Shown piece after piece: positions 6,773 through 15,318 of a stretch of 64,000 nt of DNA (position 1 is its first letter; each line of letters opens with the position of its first letter). The notes under the pieces were generated by a model that searched no databases, was not told the origin of the DNA, and saw nothing but the letters and a program-made list of their open reading frames with translations. Source of the stretch: Prevotella sp. UBA2756 (lineage in GTDB: Bacteria > Bacteroidota > Bacteroidia > Bacteroidales > Bacteroidaceae); assembly GCA_002353205.1 (NCBI GenBank), contig DEJE01000056.1, positions 840 through 64,839 of the forward strand, written 5' to 3'. A program made the position numbers and the translations under genes.

Positions 6773-9028
6773 ATGAAAAGAGTTTTGTTGATTGCCATTG
6801 CAGCCGTATGGATGGGCTGCATGGTGAATGCTCAGACCGTCGACACGACTATGCACCGCAAGAAGGTGGCCGTGGTGTTGAGTGGCGGCGGTGCGAAAGG
6901 CATGGCTCATATTGGTGTGCTGAAAGTTCTTGAAAAGGCAGGGATTCCTGTCGACATCATCACTGGCACGTCGATGGGCAGCATCATCGGCGGACTCTAT
7001 GCCATCGGCTACAATGCCAACGCGCTCGACTCGATGGTGCGCGTGCAAGACTGGAGCTATGTCATCACAGACCGCGAAGACATGCGGCGCCAGAGCCTCA
7101 GCGACTGGAAGAAACAGTACACCTATCTGTATTCAACAGGCCTGACCTTCGGCAAGCGAGACATGAATGCCGGCGGCTTCATCAAGGGAAAGAACCTGGC
7201 CGAACTGTTCCAGCAACTCTGTACGGGCTACACCGACTCGCTCGATTTCACCCGAGACCTGCGCATTCCCTTCGCCTGCGTGGCTACGAACATCATCGAC
7301 AACAGCGAAGTGGACTTCCACAGCGGACGCCTGCCGCAGGCCATGCGCGCCTCGATGGCCATCCCCGCTGCCTTCTCGCCCGTGAGGATAGGCGATATGG
7401 TGCTGGTCGACGGCGGTCTGAAGAACAACTATCCGGCCGACATCGCCCGTGAGATGGGTGCCGACATCATCATCGGCGTCACCGTGCAGGGTGCGCCGAA
7501 GGTGGCCGAGAACATGGGCGGCACGATGAGCATCCTGAGTCAGATCATCGACGTGAACTGTAAAAACAAGTACGACGAGAACCTCGCCTTCACCGACCTC
7601 CATCTGCAAGTGGACACGAAGGGCTACGGGTCGGCCAGCTTCTCGCAGGCCGCCATCGACACGCTCATACGCCGCGGTGAGGAACTGGCCATGAGTCATT
7701 GGGACGACATCATCGCCCTGAAGAAACGCATCGGCGTCGACGAGTCGTTCCGCCCGACCATCCTCCATCCGCTGCGTCCGCAGGTGATGACGGAGAGACA
7801 GCGCGTCGTCGGGTACTCGTTCGAGAACATGACACCACAGGCCGAACGCTTCCTACGAAGGAAGTTTCACCTGCACGACGAAAGCTGGCACGCTGCCCAT
7901 AAGAACCAAACTCCCGACAGCATCGATGCCCAGCTGATGCATCAACTCACCACAACGATGCGCGTCGACTTGTTCTACCAAACGGCAGAATGCCGACTCG
8001 TGCCCGAAGGCGACGGCGTGCGCGTGGTACTCATGGCCGGTAACCGCAAGTCGGTGCAGCTGCATGGCGGCGTGCGCTACGACAACGAGGAGTATGCCTC
8101 GGTGCAGCTGGGACTCGAAATCCCGCTGAAGACATCCATTCCCGTCAATAACGACATCACCCTGCGACTCGGCAAGCGCCTGATGGCGAAAGGCGAGATG
8201 ACCATCCATCCGTCGAGCTTCACACGGCCTGCAATCAGCTTCGCCTTCCACCGCAACGACGTCGACCTATACTCAGAGGGGAAACGCGACTACAACGTCC
8301 GCTATAATCAGCTTCAGGCCGAGTTCATACCCATCAATTACGACCTGCGATACTTCAACCTGCAGTATGCGGTGCGCTGGGATTTCTTCCATTACCGCAA
8401 CATGCTGGGCGGTGAGCATGGCATTCAGGCAAGCATCAAGAACGAACATTTCTACAGTTACCATGCGCGTGTCAGCTACATCAGCGAGGACGACTGGTAC
8501 TTCCCCACACGCGGAGCACGATTCAAGGCTGAGTACTCCTATCTGACCGACAACTTCACCAAGCTCTACGGCAAGACCGGCATGAGCGACGTGAGCGCCA
8601 GCTGGCGCATGTCGTTCGCCCTGAGCAACCGCTTCACCCTGCAGCCCATGGTCTACGGGCGCCTGCTCTTCGGCCCGTCCGTTCCCTTACCCTTCAGAAA
8701 CACCATCGGCGGTGATTGGTTCGGCCACTACGTCGAGCAGCAGATGCCTTTTGCAGGTATTGGCAACATGGAGTATGTCGACAACCAGTTCGTAGCCGTA
8801 CAGCTGCAGGCTCAGCAGCGTATCGGCGGTAAGAGTTATGTACTGATGCGCTTGGCAGGTGGTCAGCAAGCCGACAAGGTGAAGTATCTGCTCGACAATC
8901 GTGTGGTGCTTGGCGCTCAGGCTGCCTACTATTACAACACGCTGTTCGGTCCGGTAGGAGCCACCATCGGCTACAGCAACCGCACCGAGAAACCCTATTT
9001 CTTCCTGAATCTGGGATATGAATTCTGA
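6773..9028 (+). CDS. Patatin-like phospholipase with C-terminal outer-membrane barrel
   Basis: 751 residues with a signal peptide (VLLIAIAAVWMGCMVNAQ). The patatin domain (about 25-300) shows the oxyanion motif SGGGAKGMAHIGVL, the nucleophile elbow GTSMG (Ser about 67) and the DGG of the Ser-Asp dyad (Asp about 213). The last ~350 residues are beta-rich, with repeated aromatic strand ends and a final NLGYEF, as expected for a BamA/TamA-like barrel of the surface-antigen type. This PlpD-like design places a lipase at the outer membrane (family knowledge). It would hydrolyse acyl ester bonds of lipids; the substrate is unknown. The next gene, an M6 metalloprotease, begins 27 bases after the stop, so co-transcription is likely. 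Confidence 0.93.
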   Translation: MKRVLLIAIAAVWMGCMVNAQTVDTTMHRKKVAVVLSGGGAKGMAHIGVLKVLEKAGIPVDIITGTSMGSIIGGLYAIGYNANALDSMVRVQDWSYVITDREDMRRQSLSDWKKQYTYLYSTGLTFGKRDMNAGGFIKGKNLAELFQQLCTGYTDSLDFTRDLRIPFACVATNIIDNSEVDFHSGRLPQAMRASMAIPAAFSPVRIGDMVLVDGGLKNNYPADIAREMGADIIIGVTVQGAPKVAENMGGTMSILSQIIDVNCKNKYDENLAFTDLHLQVDTKGYGSASFSQAAIDTLIRRGEELAMSHWDDIIALKKRIGVDESFRPTILHPLRPQVMTERQRVVGYSFENMTPQAERFLRRKFHLHDESWHAAHKNQTPDSIDAQLMHQLTTTMRVDLFYQTAECRLVPEGDGVRVVLMAGNRKSVQLHGGVRYDNEEYASVQLGLEIPLKTSIPVNNDITLRLGKRLMAKGEMTIHPSSFTRPAISFAFHRNDVDLYSEGKRDYNVRYNQLQAEFIPINYDLRYFNLQYAVRWDFFHYRNMLGGEHGIQASIKNEHFYSYHARVSYISEDDWYFPTRGARFKAEYSYLTDNFTKLYGKTGMSDVSASWRMSFALSNRFTLQPMVYGRLLFGPSVPLPFRNTIGGDWFGHYVEQQMPFAGIGNMEYVDNQFVAVQLQAQQRIGGKSYVLMRLAGGQQADKVKYLLDNRVVLGAQAAYYYNTLFGPVGATIGYSNRTEKPYFFLNLGYEF

Positions 9029-9055
9029 TGAAATCGTAGAAATCGACACGAATCT

Positions 9056-11146
9056 ATGAAGCGTGAGATCGTTGTGTTACTCCTTCTTGCCATTGCCACG
9101 GCTGTCATGGCAGTGCCTGCGCGTCGTGGCTTATGGGCGCAGAAGCAGACTGCCGACGGCCGGACGGTCGTCGTGGAGCTGCGCGGCGACGAGACGTTTC
9201 ACTACTGGCAAGACCGTACCGGAGAGTGCTATACCGAGGATGCGCGCGGCTTGCTGCATCGGCGCACCGACATGAGCAACCTCAAGACGACGGCTTCGGC
9301 GCGCAAGGCTGCGCAGAACAAGCGTCGGCAGACGCGACTGACGGCTCCACGACGGCAGGCAGACCTGACGGGCTCGCGCCGCGGGCTGATTATCCTCGTG
9401 GAGTTTGCCGACGAAGAGTTCCTTCCTGCCCACGACAACGCCCTCTATCAGAGCGTGGCCAACACTGTGGGGTACAAGAACGAGGAGCTGGGATTCCGCG
9501 GAAGCCTGTTCGACTACTTCCAGGCGCAGAGCAACGGTCAGCTGAAGCTACGCTTCGACGTGGTCGGACCGTTCCCGCTGAAACACGAAAAGGCCTACTA
9601 TGGTGCAGAAAGCGAAGAGATGGGCCACGACGTGAACCCGGGCGAGATGGTGGTGGAGGCCTGTGAGGCGGCGGCCAAGCAGGTAGACTTTGCCGACTAC
9701 GACTGGGATGGCGACGGCGAAGTGGAGCAGGTGTGCATCGTCTATGCGGGCGAAGGACAGGCGGCCGGTGGAGCCAGCGAGACGATATGGCCCCACGAGT
9801 GGGTGCTCACGGAGGCCCTGGGCAACTCTATCACCATCGGCGGCCAGCGCGTCAACGTCTATGCTTGCAGTCCGGAGCTTATGGGCGACCGCAATGCGGG
9901 CATCGGAAGCCTGTGCCATGAGTTCGCACACTGTCTCGGACTGCCCGACCTCTACGACACATCGGACGGCGGCGAGAACTACGGCATGGGCCACTGGTCG
10001 GTGATGGACGCCGGAAACTACAACGGCGACGGCTTCTGCCCGTGTAACTTCACCAGCTGGGAGCGAGCAGCCTGCGGATGGTTGTTCCCCGAGTTGGCAT
10101 TGGCCAATACGAACGTGACGGCCCTGAAACCGTTGGGCGACGGCGGCGAGGCGTGGATGATAGAGAACAGCCACTGGCCCGACGAGGCTTATCTGCTGGA
10201 AAACAGACAGCAGACGGGATGGGACGAGGCTTTGCCGGGACAGGGACTGCTGGTGATGCACGTGGATTTCGACCGCGATGTGTGGCAACAGAACAAGGTG
10301 AACAGCGGAGCAGTGCAGCGGTGCACCATCTTCCACGCCGACAACGAGACCGAAGACGAGACAGGCGACCTCTATCCATGGATGGGCAACGACAGCCTGA
10401 CAGCCACATCGGTACCTGCCGCCGCCATCCATCATGCCGGTGACAACGGACTGGAAACGATGGATGCTGCCATCACCGACATCCGTCAGAACGACGACGG
10501 CACGATGGACTTCAACATCCGCGTACTGCATCCCGTCGCACGGGGCGACACTCTCTTCTACGAAAGCTTCGACAAGTGCAGCTCAACCGGCGGCAACGAC
10601 GGACGGTGGAATGGAAGCGTGGCACTGGGAGCCCTGCAGACAGATAACGACGGGTGGAGCGGTGCCAATATGCGCGGTGCCAACCAGTGTGCACGCATGG
10701 GGACGTCGGAATTATATGGCACCATCACGACCCCTTCATTTCCCGTTTCTGGTTCTTGCAGGCTGAAATTCCGCGCTGCACCGTGGAACAATGAGACGAA
10801 TTTCTTGTCGGTGAGAGTCGTGGAAGGCGATGCCGAGGTGGAAGAACCGCCCTATGAATACATGGCAACCCAGCAGTGGAACGACTTCAACCTGCTGCTG
10901 AAAGGAAACGGACATGTGAAACTGACCATACAATCGAACCAGAATCGCTTCTTCCTCGACGAGGTGACGGTGATGAAAGGACCGAAAGAAGACGTCGTCA
11001 CCGAGGTGCCGACGCTGCCAGCGGCAACACCCGCGAGCCCCATCTTCACTCCCATCTTCACCCTCGACGGGCGTCGCGTGGAAGGACCCATGCAGCGACT
11101 GCCACACGGCATCTATATTCTGAAAGGTAAAAAAATAGTGAAATAA
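9056..11146 (+). CDS. Secreted M6-family metalloprotease, first copy
   Basis: 696 residues: signal peptide (VVLLLLAIATAVMAV), a pro-region beginning PARRGLW with VVELRGDE, and an M6 (immune inhibitor A-like) catalytic domain. The zinc site is CHEFAHCLGLPD, with the first His at about residue 288 (HExxHxxGxxD). A beta-rich domain of roughly 150 residues follows. The protein ends in a short tail, TLDGRRVEGPMQRLPHGIYI then LKGKKIVK, shared with three neighbours and resembling a type IX-like sorting or anchoring tail (inference). It probably degrades proteins outside the cell. Its N-terminus and catalytic motif are clearly paralogous to the next gene. It likely shares a transcript with the patatin gene. 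Confidence 0.93.
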   Translation: MKREIVVLLLLAIATAVMAVPARRGLWAQKQTADGRTVVVELRGDETFHYWQDRTGECYTEDARGLLHRRTDMSNLKTTASARKAAQNKRRQTRLTAPRRQADLTGSRRGLIILVEFADEEFLPAHDNALYQSVANTVGYKNEELGFRGSLFDYFQAQSNGQLKLRFDVVGPFPLKHEKAYYGAESEEMGHDVNPGEMVVEACEAAAKQVDFADYDWDGDGEVEQVCIVYAGEGQAAGGASETIWPHEWVLTEALGNSITIGGQRVNVYACSPELMGDRNAGIGSLCHEFAHCLGLPDLYDTSDGGENYGMGHWSVMDAGNYNGDGFCPCNFTSWERAACGWLFPELALANTNVTALKPLGDGGEAWMIENSHWPDEAYLLENRQQTGWDEALPGQGLLVMHVDFDRDVWQQNKVNSGAVQRCTIFHADNETEDETGDLYPWMGNDSLTATSVPAAAIHHAGDNGLETMDAAITDIRQNDDGTMDFNIRVLHPVARGDTLFYESFDKCSSTGGNDGRWNGSVALGALQTDNDGWSGANMRGANQCARMGTSELYGTITTPSFPVSGSCRLKFRAAPWNNETNFLSVRVVEGDAEVEEPPYEYMATQQWNDFNLLLKGNGHVKLTIQSNQNRFFLDEVTVMKGPKEDVVTEVPTLPAATPASPIFTPIFTLDGRRVEGPMQRLPHGIYILKGKKIVK

Positions 11147-11192
11147 GTAATAATAATAGGGACGGAAAGAGTCGCAGATGGATTTTTTTTCG

Positions 11193-11200
11193 TAATTTTG
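11193..11200 (+). promoter_or_regulatory. -7 promoter box TAATTTTG before the second M6 protease
   Basis: TAATTTTG matches TAnnTTTG and sits 25 bases before the ATG, giving a very short leader. It suggests the second protease can be transcribed on its own. Confidence 0.55.
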
Positions 11201-11224
11201 TGGCGAAATCAATTAACCTAAGGA

Positions 11225-13345
11225 ATGAAAAAACTTTTCTTTACAATCTTGATGGCAACCTTTGCCATCGGTTTGAATGCGATTCCTGCCAAGCGTGGGA
11301 TATGGCGTACCGTTACCCTTGACGACGGGACTCAAGTGAAAGTAGAGCTCAGAGGTGATGAATACATGCACTTTTGGAAGGCAGAGGACGGCAGATGCTT
11401 CACGCAGAACGAGGACGGAAGCTACGAGCTGACCAACTTCGAAGCCATCCAAGAGCAGGCAGAGGAGAACAGAGCGATGATGAAGCCCGCCAACGGGCCG
11501 CGCCGGGCACACTATGCCTCGACAGCCGACGGTCTGGGCGAATACGGCAAGAGCGGCATGGGCTCGGTGAACAGCATCGGCGAGGTGGTCATCCCCGTCA
11601 TTCTCGTGGAGTTTGCCGACTCGGCGTTCAGACCAGAGAACACCATTGAGAAGTTGGACCGCTATTTCAACGAGCCGGGCTATGCCGACGAGCCGGGATG
11701 CGTGGGCTCGGCACGCGACTACTTCATCAGCCAGAGCTACGGCATGTTCAAGCCGTCGTTCCCCGTAGTGGCCAAAGTGCAGGTGTCGAAGAATTATGCT
11801 TACTACGGTGGCAACAACGCACAGAAGAACGACAAGAACGTCATCGGTATGGTGCGCGAAGCCGTCAAGCAGGCCGTGATGCAAGGCATCGACTTCTCTG
11901 AGTACTACGTTAACGGCAGCGTACCCTTGGTGAGCTTTATCTATGCAGGACTGGGCGAAGCCAGCGGCGGCGATGAGAACACCATCTGGCCACACCAGCT
12001 CGACCTGACCGACTATTATCAGAGCATGAGCGGCTTCAAGTTCAAATCCTACTTTGTGGGCAACGAGTTGAGCTACTATGGCAGTCTGGACGGAATCGGT
12101 ACCTTCTGCCACGAGTTCGGACACGGACTGGGACTGCCCGACTTCTACTGCACCAACTACAGCTACAAGGAAGATGCACCCTTCGGCGACTGGTCGATTA
12201 TGGAGTCGGGATGCAATATCAACCAAGGCAGGGCTCCCATCGGCTACACAGCCTACGAGCGTAGCTATCTGGGATGGCTCGACATTCCCGAAATGCCGGA
12301 CGAAGCGGCAGCCATCACCCTCGGCGACCCCAGGAACGAAGGCAATAACTACGCCATTATGTTCAAGAAGCCGAGAAGCAACACCGAGTATTACATCCTG
12401 GAGAACCGACAGCCCGACACGTGGTATCCCTCGACCATGGGCAATGGCTTGATGGTGACGAAGTTCACATATAACCGAGACCTTTGGGCACAGAACGTGC
12501 TGAACAACATTCAGGCTTCGAAACGCGCGTTCATACAGACCGCCGACGGTATGAAGCTGAACTACTCGGCAGAGATGAGCAACCTCTACGGCAACGGTGT
12601 GACCGACATCAGCACATGGAAATGGTTCGATACGTCAGAGTCTGAAGACATACCCATCTACAAAATCATGAAGCACGGCGACAGGACGATCACGTTCAAC
12701 CTGAAAGAGCGCATACTGCCCGACATGTACAAACCCACGGAAGGCACCACCTACACGAAGGTGACCGACATCAGCCAGCTCCACAAGGAAGATGTCATCA
12801 TCATCGTGTGCGAGTCGGACCTAATCGGCTGCGGCAAGGAGACGACAAATACAGGACGCTCTGGTGTCTGCATCAATATGATGGAAGAGGAAGACAAGGT
12901 TCTGGCAGAAAGTAACGTGCAGGAAATCGTTCTCTTGCAGGCAACGACGGGCGAATGGGGTCTGAAATGCGGCACGAACTACCTCTCGGCAGGCAGCTCC
13001 GGTGAAGGTCTGCGCCTGGCAGCAAAGCCTGACGCCAACGCCATGGCCGACATCTCGTTCACCGAAGAGGGCAATGCCATCATCCAGTTCGTAGGAAAGA
13101 ACAAGAACAACCTGATCAGGTACAACGAAGACGGCACCTTCTTCTGCTGCTATGCTTCCGATACGATGGGCGACAACATTCAGATCTACAAGAAAGGCGA
13201 CATTCCCTCGGCCATCAGCAACGTTTCGGCCGACCGCGTTGCCAATCATCGCGGCACCTACACCCTGACGGGTCAGAAGGTTGACTGTCAGAGTCTGCCG
13301 AAGGGCATCTATATCATCGATGGAAAGAAAACAATCGTGCGTTGA
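11225..13345 (+). CDS. Secreted M6-family metalloprotease, second copy
   Basis: 706 residues. A signal peptide (FFTILMATFAIGLNA) is followed by IPAKRGIW and VKVELRGDE, the same pro-region as its upstream paralogue. The zinc-binding motif is CHEFGHGLGLPDFY (first His about 296), with the catalytic Glu next to it; the later SIMESG is in the place of the Met-turn region. After the protease domain comes a ~130-residue beta domain with VTDISQLHKEDVIIIV that differs from the first copy. It ends with TLTGQKVDCQSLPKGIYIID and a basic end, the shared tail. Tandem duplication with a changed C-terminal module suggests different substrates or anchoring (inference). It ends at a strong terminator. Confidence 0.93.
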   Translation: MKKLFFTILMATFAIGLNAIPAKRGIWRTVTLDDGTQVKVELRGDEYMHFWKAEDGRCFTQNEDGSYELTNFEAIQEQAEENRAMMKPANGPRRAHYASTADGLGEYGKSGMGSVNSIGEVVIPVILVEFADSAFRPENTIEKLDRYFNEPGYADEPGCVGSARDYFISQSYGMFKPSFPVVAKVQVSKNYAYYGGNNAQKNDKNVIGMVREAVKQAVMQGIDFSEYYVNGSVPLVSFIYAGLGEASGGDENTIWPHQLDLTDYYQSMSGFKFKSYFVGNELSYYGSLDGIGTFCHEFGHGLGLPDFYCTNYSYKEDAPFGDWSIMESGCNINQGRAPIGYTAYERSYLGWLDIPEMPDEAAAITLGDPRNEGNNYAIMFKKPRSNTEYYILENRQPDTWYPSTMGNGLMVTKFTYNRDLWAQNVLNNIQASKRAFIQTADGMKLNYSAEMSNLYGNGVTDISTWKWFDTSESEDIPIYKIMKHGDRTITFNLKERILPDMYKPTEGTTYTKVTDISQLHKEDVIIIVCESDLIGCGKETTNTGRSGVCINMMEEEDKVLAESNVQEIVLLQATTGEWGLKCGTNYLSAGSSGEGLRLAAKPDANAMADISFTEEGNAIIQFVGKNKNNLIRYNEDGTFFCCYASDTMGDNIQIYKKGDIPSAISNVSADRVANHRGTYTLTGQKVDCQSLPKGIYIIDGKKTIVR

Positions 13346-13485
13346 TAATTCATATTTTTACATTAATTTGATTCCTGTCGTGAGACAAGGCAAACATTTA
13401 GGCATATTTATTGCGTAAGAGAGATCTAACTGTTGTGAAACAGATTCTCTTGTAATATTTATATTTATAAGTAAGATAAACAGGA

Positions 13486-13520
13486 AAGTCCTGGCTCGAG
13501 ATGAGCCGGGGCTTTTTTTT
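13486..13520 (+). terminator. Rho-independent terminator after the second M6 protease
   Basis: A 12-bp stem (13486-13497 with 13503-13514, including G-T pairs) and a 5-base loop are followed by eight T. It lies about 140 bases past the stop. Confidence 0.85.
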
Positions 13521-13640
13521 GGCCTGAACGACGAGAGGAGGAGACTTCCTTTCGCCATCATCCGGGGTGGAAGCGAAGAAAGATACACATGGCATGTATA
13601 TCTGTTACGTAGGTATGCACCTGCTGTCGAGGAAAAACCG

Positions 13641-13648
13641 TACCTTTG
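13641..13648 (+). promoter_or_regulatory. -7 promoter box TACCTTTG of the esterase gene
   Basis: TACCTTTG fits TAnnTTTG, 35 bases before the ATG. No clear -33 element. Confidence 0.55.
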
Positions 13649-13682
13649 CCTTATGTTAAATAGCTAATAATAAAAGAGAAAG

Positions 13683-15176
13683 ATGAGAAAAATCGTATTG
13701 ACAATGGCAATGCTGGCAACCGCCCTGCTGGGTGTGCGCGCCGAGGTAGATCCCGATTTCTACATTTACATTTGTTTCGGGCAGTCCAACATGGAGGGCA
13801 ACGCCCAGTGGGAAGCACAGGACGTGGGCAATGTGGATCCGCGTTTCCAGATGCTCGCAACATGCAATTTCGACAATCCCAAGCGCACCATGGGCAACTG
13901 GTACACGGCAGAGTGTCCCATCGTCAGCCCTGTGGGTAAGCTGGGACCGTCCGACTATTTCGGGCGGACCATGGTGCAGGAACTTCCCGGCAAGCGCGTG
14001 GGCGTCATTGCCGTGGCCATGGGTGGCAGTCCCATCGAGATGTTCGACAAAGATCTATACGAGCAGAAGTTCAATGAGAACCCCAACGAGTGGTGGGCCC
14101 AGCTGGCCAAGCGCTATTATGGCGGCAATCCCTACGGGCGCATCATCGAAATGGCCAAGAAAGCGCAGGAGGTGGGCGTCATCAAGGGCATCCTGCTCCA
14201 TCAGGGCGAGTCGAACAATGGTGATCCGAACTGGCCCGGCATGGTGAAGAAAATCTATAAGGACATGCTCAGAGACCTCGGACTGAGGGCTTCCGACGTT
14301 CACATCTTCGTCGGCGAGACGGAATATGCCGAAATGGGGGGTGGCTGTTCGTGGCACAACACCGTGGTGGCGAAGATTCCCGAGGTGATTCCAACGGGCC
14401 ACGTCGTTTCGGCAGAAGGCATTCCCGGCAACGGAACCGACCCCTGGCACTTCTCGGCCGAAGGCTATCGCATCTTCGGGCGGCGATATGCCGAGAAGGT
14501 GTTGGACGTGATGAACCATCCGGAAGCCTACACCAAGACCTTTGCCATCGACGAGCGCCTCACGGGTGGCCTGTCGGCACTCACTGGGAAGACCTTTGCC
14601 ATCGTCAACGAGGCCGAAGGCAAGGCTTTCTATGGCTCTTTGGACCAGAATCTGGGCTACGGTGATTTCAAACAAGCCTTCGACATCTCTAACGAGGGCT
14701 TCCTTTTCAAGAGTGGCAGAATCACCGGCGGACGGTCGCTGCGTCTGATTACGCCCGACGACGAGGAATTTCAGATCCGTGGCGAGACGGGTTATCTGAA
14801 CTCGCAGGATGTCAACGGCGACTGCTGTTTCATTCAAGGACTGAACGGGCAGAGGGGTTACGAGATTCCCGATGGTGCTGTCTGGAATCCCGAATATGTG
14901 GAAGGAAAGGGCTGGACGCTGAAGAATGTAGGCACCGGTAAGTATCTCAAGGATGCGACGGCGGCCAAATACGACGAGCCTACCTACTTCACTTTCTGCA
15001 CACTTGCCGATGTCACCACCGGTATCAAGGAGATACACAGCACGACCGGAGCCAACAAACAGCTTGGAGAATACGTCTACACGCTCCAGGGTGTGAAGGT
15101 GGGTAAGAAGAGCGATTGGAATCGCTTGCCTCAGGGTCTTTACATCGTCGGTGGGAAAACAATCATGAAGAAATAA
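13683..15176 (+). CDS. Secreted SASA-domain carbohydrate esterase
   Basis: 497 residues with a signal peptide (IVLTMAMLATALLGVRA). Residues about 22-275 form an SGNH-like esterase of the sialate O-acetylesterase/acetyl-xylan esterase (CE6-like) group: nucleophile in CFGQSNMEG (Ser about 35), central LLHQGESN, and catalytic Asp/His pair in DPWHFSAEGY (His about 256). It likely removes acetyl groups from glycans, letting glycosidases act. A second, beta-rich region (about 300-440) resembles a sugar- or protein-binding module but is not assigned. The end, TLQGVKVGKKSDWNRLPQGL then YIVGGKTIMKK, is the shared exported-protein tail. It has its own promoter and ends at a terminator used from both sides. 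Confidence 0.92.
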   Translation: MRKIVLTMAMLATALLGVRAEVDPDFYIYICFGQSNMEGNAQWEAQDVGNVDPRFQMLATCNFDNPKRTMGNWYTAECPIVSPVGKLGPSDYFGRTMVQELPGKRVGVIAVAMGGSPIEMFDKDLYEQKFNENPNEWWAQLAKRYYGGNPYGRIIEMAKKAQEVGVIKGILLHQGESNNGDPNWPGMVKKIYKDMLRDLGLRASDVHIFVGETEYAEMGGGCSWHNTVVAKIPEVIPTGHVVSAEGIPGNGTDPWHFSAEGYRIFGRRYAEKVLDVMNHPEAYTKTFAIDERLTGGLSALTGKTFAIVNEAEGKAFYGSLDQNLGYGDFKQAFDISNEGFLFKSGRITGGRSLRLITPDDEEFQIRGETGYLNSQDVNGDCCFIQGLNGQRGYEIPDGAVWNPEYVEGKGWTLKNVGTGKYLKDATAAKYDEPTYFTFCTLADVTTGIKEIHSTTGANKQLGEYVYTLQGVKVGKKSDWNRLPQGLYIVGGKTIMKK

Positions 15177-15250
15177 GCACTGTGGCCGAGTTCGCCCTTT
15201 CGTCAATGCGGACAAGCTCGGTCGCACGTTGTACTGTCGAGTCAGGCAGA

Positions 15251-15297
15251 AATAAAAAGAGGGTGCACTCCGCAATAGAGTGCACCCTCTTTTTATT
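15251..15297. terminator. Symmetric bidirectional terminator between convergent units
   Basis: A perfect 20-bp stem (15251-15270 with 15278-15297) and a 7-base loop. Because the stem includes AATAAAAAG/CTTTTTATT, either strand gives a GC-rich hairpin followed by a U-tract. It separates the plus-strand esterase from the minus-strand SusCD operon. Confidence 0.95.
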
Positions 15298-15318
15298 GAA
15301 AGCTGTTTCGAAGCAGAT

